A stretch of DNA of 64,000 nt from UBA4479 sp963974935 (GTDB taxonomy: Bacteria > Pseudomonadota > Alphaproteobacteria > Rhodospirillales > Casp-alpha2): positions 124,001-188,000 of the forward strand of contig CAXBEV010000003.1 in NCBI GenBank assembly GCA_963974935.1, read 5' to 3'. A program made the translations under genes and the position numbers. The notes beneath the pieces were generated by a model. That model searched no databases. It was not told the origin of the DNA and worked only from the letters and a program-made list of their open reading frames with translations. Below, piece by piece: positions 60,901 through 64,000 of this stretch (its first letter is position 1; each line of letters starts with the position of its first letter).

Positions 60901-61674
60901 AGCGACCTGATTTTGGATGACTCGGTGCACGGGCAGATACACGAACGCCAGTTCTGCCAACAAAATTATAATCGTCAGCAACCAAAGTTGTTCTTCGAGT
61001 CCGCGAATACGGGCAATGGCATCACGTCCGGCGTTCTCGAACGCGTTGGTGCCGGCGTCCAAACTTTGTAGCAGCGAGTTCGGTCCAACTTTATTGATGT
61101 GCGCCAGCGCCGGCATGTCGCGTGATAGCTTTTTGATCGGTGCCGAGGCGATTTTGCGGGCAGCGTCGAGGAATATTTGGAGTTCAAGGTTCAGGTTGTG
61201 TGGCGGCGAAAAATAAATCTCCTCAACGGCCTTCACTTTTTCGGCGGTGAAGGCGAAGGTCTCAGAGCCATAGGACAGGGCCGTATGAGATTCGTCCATC
61301 AAATCAATCGCGGCGAACATGGTTTCGCGCAACGGCTCAATGTTCTTGCCCGCTTCGGTTTCATAAACCATGCGATTGGCAAATAGTGTTATCCGTTGTG
61401 ACAGCATGCGCTGGCGGCCGCTGACATTGATAACATGCGCCGTTACCTGTTCTTTGGCGATTGAGGTTTCCAACGCGAAATGGATATAGGTGATAGGCGC
61501 CAGGATCGCTACTTGCGCCGCCACGAAGACCCAAAACAGTTGCCGCCGAACAACCTCGCGCACTCGGTCGATCGCCTTTGTGATTATACTGTTGCGCACG
61601 TACCTGCGATCCTTTGCGAGACTTAACGGCAAAGCCGGCCCGCCTGTACCATAAAATTTGACCACATTACCCAT
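57988..61674 (-). CDS. Hybrid sensor histidine kinase with PilJ-like sensor, PAS, GAF, two receivers and Hpt
   Basis: This 1228-residue membrane kinase holds a full phosphorelay in one chain. In order: helix near 46-68; a periplasmic four-helix sensor like the type IV pilus chemotaxis (PilJ) domain with SGRQRMLSQRITL; a second helix near 232-252; PAS (about 262-385); GAF (about 405-555); HisKA with NMSHEIRTPLNAI; HATPase; REC1 with VLLDWQMPG; REC2 with VLMDIQMPELDG; and Hpt with AHSVKGVSATFG near the C-terminus. A QDNT repeat links REC2 to Hpt. PilJ-type sensors in NarX/NarQ bind nitrate, but the ligand here is unknown. The output partner is not in the window. Confidence 0.9.
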   Translation of the reverse strand: MGNVVKFYGTGGPALPLSLAKDRRYVRNSIITKAIDRVREVVRRQLFWVFVAAQVAILAPITYIHFALETSIAKEQVTAHVINVSGRQRMLSQRITLFANRMVYETEAGKNIEPLRETMFAAIDLMDESHTALSYGSETFAFTAEKVKAVEEIYFSPPHNLNLELQIFLDAARKIASAPIKKLSRDMPALAHINKVGPNSLLQSLDAGTNAFENAGRDAIARIRGLEEQLWLLTIIILLAELAFVYLPVHRVIQNQVARLRTNEGLFRAIYETSPIMLHSIDSETKIQRVSQYWLNHLGYTRDEVIGKSILDFLTETSAKAAKLVYLPMFLAEGRIADVPYQMRCKDGTIIDVLLASEGQFDGKKLVQSFAALIDVTAQKALQEELEKNSSALEQFHRAASKPGQSYAERIRNVLRFGNTFFDTSLGVVSRVDGDDYEIQYVAGSDTPPPEGTVLDISNSYCVHVLESEQPVCIEDMRQNKLVTHPCYEAFGLNTYIGVRLKVNGAPYGTLNFTAANARPEPFDTVDIAFMRMLGQWISTTIEQDIASQELQRAREAAEVANATKSSFLANMSHEIRTPLNAIIGLTDLVLKTELTEHQQSHLNRVSMAGKNLLGLINDILDFSKIEAGKMNIEIVNFKLSDILQNLASVISKRADERDLEVLIQVDPTLPTSFRGDPLRIGQVLINLAGNAIKFTEHGSVIIRVTQQDFDGNQATLLVRVTDTGIGMTQTQCEKLFSPFVQADVSTTRTHGGTGLGLSISKQLVEAMGGEIWLDSKVGKGSTFSFTLPLLIPEDQSQPGRPHNIDPNATRVLVVDDNEDARDILRDALESMGFPVTEADSGEAAIKAFRNAAAVAMPFNLVLLDWQMPGLNGIETAEKLMQEKGGSKIPKIFMISAHKLDDVRDDMERLNVTDFVSKPINTSLLFDRIMTAMQDDLPVDLISINASGAAITGESIKAVRRGIRLLLAEDNEINQMVAQGILEDAGFELDIVGDGKQAIQALQSKDPSYYGAVLMDIQMPELDGLNATKILRAKDQFKNLPILAMTAHALAEERDRCRAAGMDDHISKPVDPRELISKLNSWIVQHDDTMPPAETTAPSDNAQDDTQDNTQDNTKGPAPFDFDALCQRLMMPPEKIKPMITKFIASYEAADEKLAELIAAGNLKEAADYAHSVKGVSATFGAARISAKAGALEVALKQGTNDDLDTLQMAFSAALKSTIPHMRNVSST

Positions 61675-61733
61675 GTGCCGTCGCGCGCGGCAATCACAAT
61701 TAGGTCTGCGGTCTTACCAGTCTTGGCTCTGTA

Positions 61734-62396
61734 TTATTGTCGAGGGAGATAATCGTCCGACCATTTCAAGACGATGTTGAAACTGAGCGATATGCGTGTT
61801 TCGTCAGCGAGGTTCGGGTGGACGAAATGCATCAACGACCCTGGCCACATCATCAACAAACCGGGCTCGGGTAAAACCGTGAATTCCGGGTCCACGTATG
61901 GATCGTTGCGGATGGATGACATGTTGAATCCAGTACGCGGGTCATAAAATGTGATGCAACCGGGCCGTACGTCGCTGCGCTGCCGCGTGGGCTTTTGGGT
62001 GGTGCTCGGCATTTTCAAATAATAGGTGCCACTTAAGTACGCATGCGGATGATTGTGCGGATCATGGTAATCGCCCAGGCGGTTGATATTCGCCCAAGCG
62101 TGGATCTGCCAGTTCACGGCGTAATTGATACCGATGCTTTGTAGGTATTCGATGACCGTTTGGTTGATCTCGCCGCGCAGCCAATTCGGCCCAGCGCGGT
62201 CATATTCGAGCGGATTGTTTTCCCGATAATCCGTGGTCAGGCTTTTGTTGGCCTTCTCCATCTCGCGGATCAGTTTGATCAGGTCGCGGGTCGGTTCTTC
62301 GAAATTGTTGAGGTGTCGGCGCACCAGTTTGGTCGGAAATAAATCCAGAAATTCGGTCATCGAAGGGGTATCACTCAATGAATTACTGGGAATCAC
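61734..62396 (-). CDS. TIGR02466 family putative 2-oxoglutarate-dependent oxygenase
   Basis: This 220-residue protein has a double-stranded beta-helix fold of the TIGR02466 group. The iron-site motif appears as YHDPHNHPHAYLSGTYYLK, followed by the distal histidine in PGSLMHFVHPN and the 2-oxoglutarate arginine in ETRISLSFN. Substrates of the family are not known. The ATG at 62396 overlaps the stop of an upstream secreted-protein gene by 4 bp, suggesting coupled translation; an alternative start is 62360. Confidence 0.82.
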   Translation of the reverse strand: MIPSNSLSDTPSMTEFLDLFPTKLVRRHLNNFEEPTRDLIKLIREMEKANKSLTTDYRENNPLEYDRAGPNWLRGEINQTVIEYLQSIGINYAVNWQIHAWANINRLGDYHDPHNHPHAYLSGTYYLKMPSTTQKPTRQRSDVRPGCITFYDPRTGFNMSSIRNDPYVDPEFTVLPEPGLLMMWPGSLMHFVHPNLADETRISLSFNIVLKWSDDYLPRQ

Positions 62397-62785
62397 TGGC
62401 GGCGCGGCGGCGGCGTCACGGCGACGTAAACCCGGCAGTTGGAATAGCCCTGATTGAAGAAGTGATAGGTTCGTTGATCTTCGGCGACGCCGGTCGGATC
62501 ATGCAGATTCCACCCCTTCAGCGCGATGCCGGTAACACCCTTCCCGTTCTTGCCCAGATAGCCGATGGACAGACGCAAAATTTTGCGCTGCTTGAACAGG
62601 CCTTGGCGGCATAACTTCGATAATTTGACGTCGAGGTTGCCGACCCGATACAGCGGCTGGCGCGATTGCGCATACTCGCCTTTGACGCGGTTGCCCGCGG
62701 TCGCAACGTCTGCGCTGACCAGCACCATGGCCAAAGCCATCAGGCCCGCATACGGGGCGATTATGAAAGCGTTCTGCTTCATCAT
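62393..62785 (-). CDS. Unknown secreted protein coupled to the TIGR02466 gene
   Basis: This protein of about 130 residues has a signal peptide (MMKQNAFIIAPYAGLMALAM, cleavage near ATA). The mature part is small and basic with two cysteines (KLCRQG and SNCRVYV) that could form a disulfide, and it ends in a proline-arginine tail. I do not recognise a family. The frame is open from a TTG at 62803, but the ATG pair at 62785/62782 follows AAAGG. Its 4-bp overlap with the oxygenase gene suggests a shared role. Confidence 0.7.
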   Translation of the reverse strand: MMKQNAFIIAPYAGLMALAMVLVSADVATAGNRVKGEYAQSRQPLYRVGNLDVKLSKLCRQGLFKQRKILRLSIGYLGKNGKGVTGIALKGWNLHDPTGVAEDQRTYHFFNQGYSNCRVYVAVTPPPRRQ

Positions 62786-62947
62786 GACGCCTTTATAGCG
62801 CAAAACGCCCGATCACGGAAGTGATGAAGAACACGGCTGTGTAATTGTCAGTGTCACGCTTTGCCATATGGATTGCCAAATTTAGATTGCTTAAACTGAA
62901 CTACACTATAAAGACGATTGTATTATGTGCCTTTGTTCCGGGGAAAA

Positions 62948-63523
62948 ATGATGTCGATTACGCGAAAAAGCCTTTCGATTTTTGGCGTCACATTTTGCGG
63001 TTTGCTGGCGATCCCTTCGACGCTTTCGGCTGACGAAGCGTCTGGGTCCTTTGCAAGTATTTTTCATGAGATCAGCATCGGCGTTTTACACCACGACACC
63101 GATCATCTTTGGAGTGGTTTTCGCCGTGAAAGCGGTGTCGATCTCAACGTCGAAGCACTCTTTAGCCCCTCCATCGTTGTTTTCGGCGGCGATTTGCGCC
63201 CCGCCCTCGGCGTCTCGATCAACACGTCCGGCGACACCTCAAAGGCTTATCTCGATGCCCGTTGGCGTTACGATTTTGAAAACGATATCTTCGTTGGTAT
63301 CGGTGTGGGTGCTGCCGTGCATAACGGCGAAACGCGGCTTGTGCGCGCAGACAAGAAAGCCTTGGGCTCACGCGTTTTGTTTCATATCCCATTAGAAGCC
63401 GGATATCGCTTCGATGCCCACACGTCCGTGTCGCTTTATTTCGACCACGTGTCGAACGCCTACCTTGCAGATGCCAACGAAGGTATGGACACGCTCGGTG
63501 TACGCGTTGGATATCGATTCTGA
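62948..63523 (+). CDS. Acyloxyacyl hydrolase, PagL-like lipid A 3-O-deacylase
   Basis: This 191-residue protein has a signal peptide (to about LSA near residue 27) and a small outer-membrane beta-barrel. The C-terminal strands carry FDHVSNAYL, the position of the PagL catalytic His-x-Ser-Asn, and the chain ends in an aromatic residue (GVRVGYRF), as outer-membrane barrels do. PagL removes a 3-hydroxyacyl chain from lipid A. The catalytic glutamate was not located with certainty. The ATG at 62948 follows GGGGAAAA. Confidence 0.82.
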   Translation: MMSITRKSLSIFGVTFCGLLAIPSTLSADEASGSFASIFHEISIGVLHHDTDHLWSGFRRESGVDLNVEALFSPSIVVFGGDLRPALGVSINTSGDTSKAYLDARWRYDFENDIFVGIGVGAAVHNGETRLVRADKKALGSRVLFHIPLEAGYRFDAHTSVSLYFDHVSNAYLADANEGMDTLGVRVGYRF

Positions 63524-63545
63524 ACGCTTATAAATTTCAAAAAAA

Positions 63546-63622
63546 TGGCGACCCCGGCAGGACTTGAACCTGCAACCTGATGCTTAGAAGGCAACTGCTC
63601 TATCCAGTTGAGCTACGGGGTC
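63546..63622 (-). tRNA. tRNA-Arg (UCU)
   Basis: This 77-nt tRNA has an encoded CCA. The acceptor stem GACCCCG pairs perfectly with CGGGGTC, the D-arm is TAGCTCAACTGGATAGAGCA, the anticodon loop CTTCTAA gives UCU, and the T-arm is CAGGTTCAAGTCCTG. The anticodon stem has one T-T mismatch. It lies between pagL and the DUF4197 gene, converging on pagL. Confidence 0.96.
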
Positions 63623-63710
63623 GTTGTTGTGGCGTGATGCGTTTAAGCGCGCCGAAACCTAGCGCCGCTTCGCCATGGGTGCAATGACCGGAACATGATG
63701 CCGGGTGTGA

Positions 63711-64000
63711 TTATTTTGCGCCGAAGACGGTTTTCAAGATATCCGTGGTCCGCGCGGCAGGATCGGCACGGATCGATGCTTCTTCACTGGCGAGATAGTG
63801 AAAAATTCCGTCCAAGGCCTTTGTGGTGGCGTGTTCTTTAAGGTCGCTTTTCACATCAGGCACAAACGGCAGCGCTTTGTATTTGCTGATCAAAGTGTCA
63901 TAGCTGGTGACCGCACCGACTTCGTTGAGCGCGCGCTCCATGACCGGCGTGATCGTGGATTTCAGATCGTTTCCGGTGACCCGGCGAAAGTACTGTGTCG
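63711..64000 (-). CDS. DUF4197 family protein (partial, C-terminal part)
   Basis: The visible 95 or so C-terminal residues include YFRRVTGNDLKSTITPVM, ALNEVGAVTSYDTL, ATTKALDGIFHYLASEEASIR and end in KTVFGAK, all typical of DUF4197. The gene begins beyond the right edge, so the expected signal peptide and N-terminus are not seen. Family function is unknown; members are mostly exported single-domain proteins. The ATG at 63941 is internal, because homology continues upstream of it to the window end. Confidence 0.85.
   Translation of the reverse strand, partial: TQYFRRVTGNDLKSTITPVMERALNEVGAVTSYDTLISKYKALPFVPDVKSDLKEHATTKALDGIFHYLASEEASIRADPAARTTDILKTVFGAK

Overview
The window is a chromosome segment of an alphaproteobacterium, probably close to Rhodospirillales. 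The evidence is the gene order tig-clpP-clpX-lon-hupB-tRNA-nuoA..N-birA-coaX-rnj-mce-DUF1467, a stand-alone BirA without a DNA-binding domain, a type III pantothenate kinase, RNase J, and an Aap-type general amino acid transporter. Most genes are ordinary, tightly packed housekeeping genes with short overlaps (ATGA, TGATG, TAATG). No rRNA, CRISPR array, prophage or intact insertion sequence was seen. Four tRNAs are present: Asp(GUC), Val(UAC), Leu(UAG) and Arg(UCU).

Region 1-9.9 kb, mostly minus strand: lolD (cut by the window edge) and lolC; an M24 hydrolase plus a maleate-isomerase-like gene resembling part of an ectoine-catabolism set; a plus-strand NCS2 purine permease followed by a candidate small RNA; then tag, a GGCT-like gene, a DUF1467 gene, mce and rnj. 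Between rnj and coaX, which are usually adjacent, lies about 1.2 kb of acquired DNA: a palindromic repeat, a decayed IS5-type transposase tail, a sterol-desaturase-family gene and a GGGCTCAGACCC palindrome.

Region 9.9-25.7 kb: coaX, birA and the complete 14-gene complex I operon nuoA-N, transcribed leftwards. Region 25.8-34 kb: tRNA-Asp, tRNA-Val, hupB, lon, clpX, clpP, tig and tRNA-Leu, a protein folding and proteolysis block. Trigger factor carries a Lys/Ala-rich tail. Region 34-45 kb: malonyl-CoA decarboxylase, NAD(P)HX repair, a DUF302 protein, an orphan ParA joined to a CopD-like membrane protein, a hydrolase-OsmC fusion, a PAS protein, an enoyl-CoA hydratase, a Nudix hydrolase, cysK, sseA and a GNAT enzyme. 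Region 45-49.6 kb: aapJQMP.

Region 49.9-55.3 kb is the most notable. metC and hisI are followed by a mercury-resistance cassette (merR, with merTPFA divergent) whose operator has the 19-bp MerR-type spacer. The cassette is bracketed by two copies of the 3' end of hisI, about 225 bp each: one in the intact gene, one a stranded pseudogene beside the PilZ gene. The copies are identical for about 124 bp and then diverge, which points to acquisition by recombination at hisI. Region 55.4-64 kb: modABC, a 1228-residue hybrid histidine kinase converging on modC, a TIGR02466-type oxygenase coupled to an unknown secreted protein, a PagL-like lipid A deacylase, tRNA-Arg, and the end of a DUF4197 gene.

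Several families of palindromic intergenic repeats recur in the window. One of them forms the whole gap between two convergent genes.
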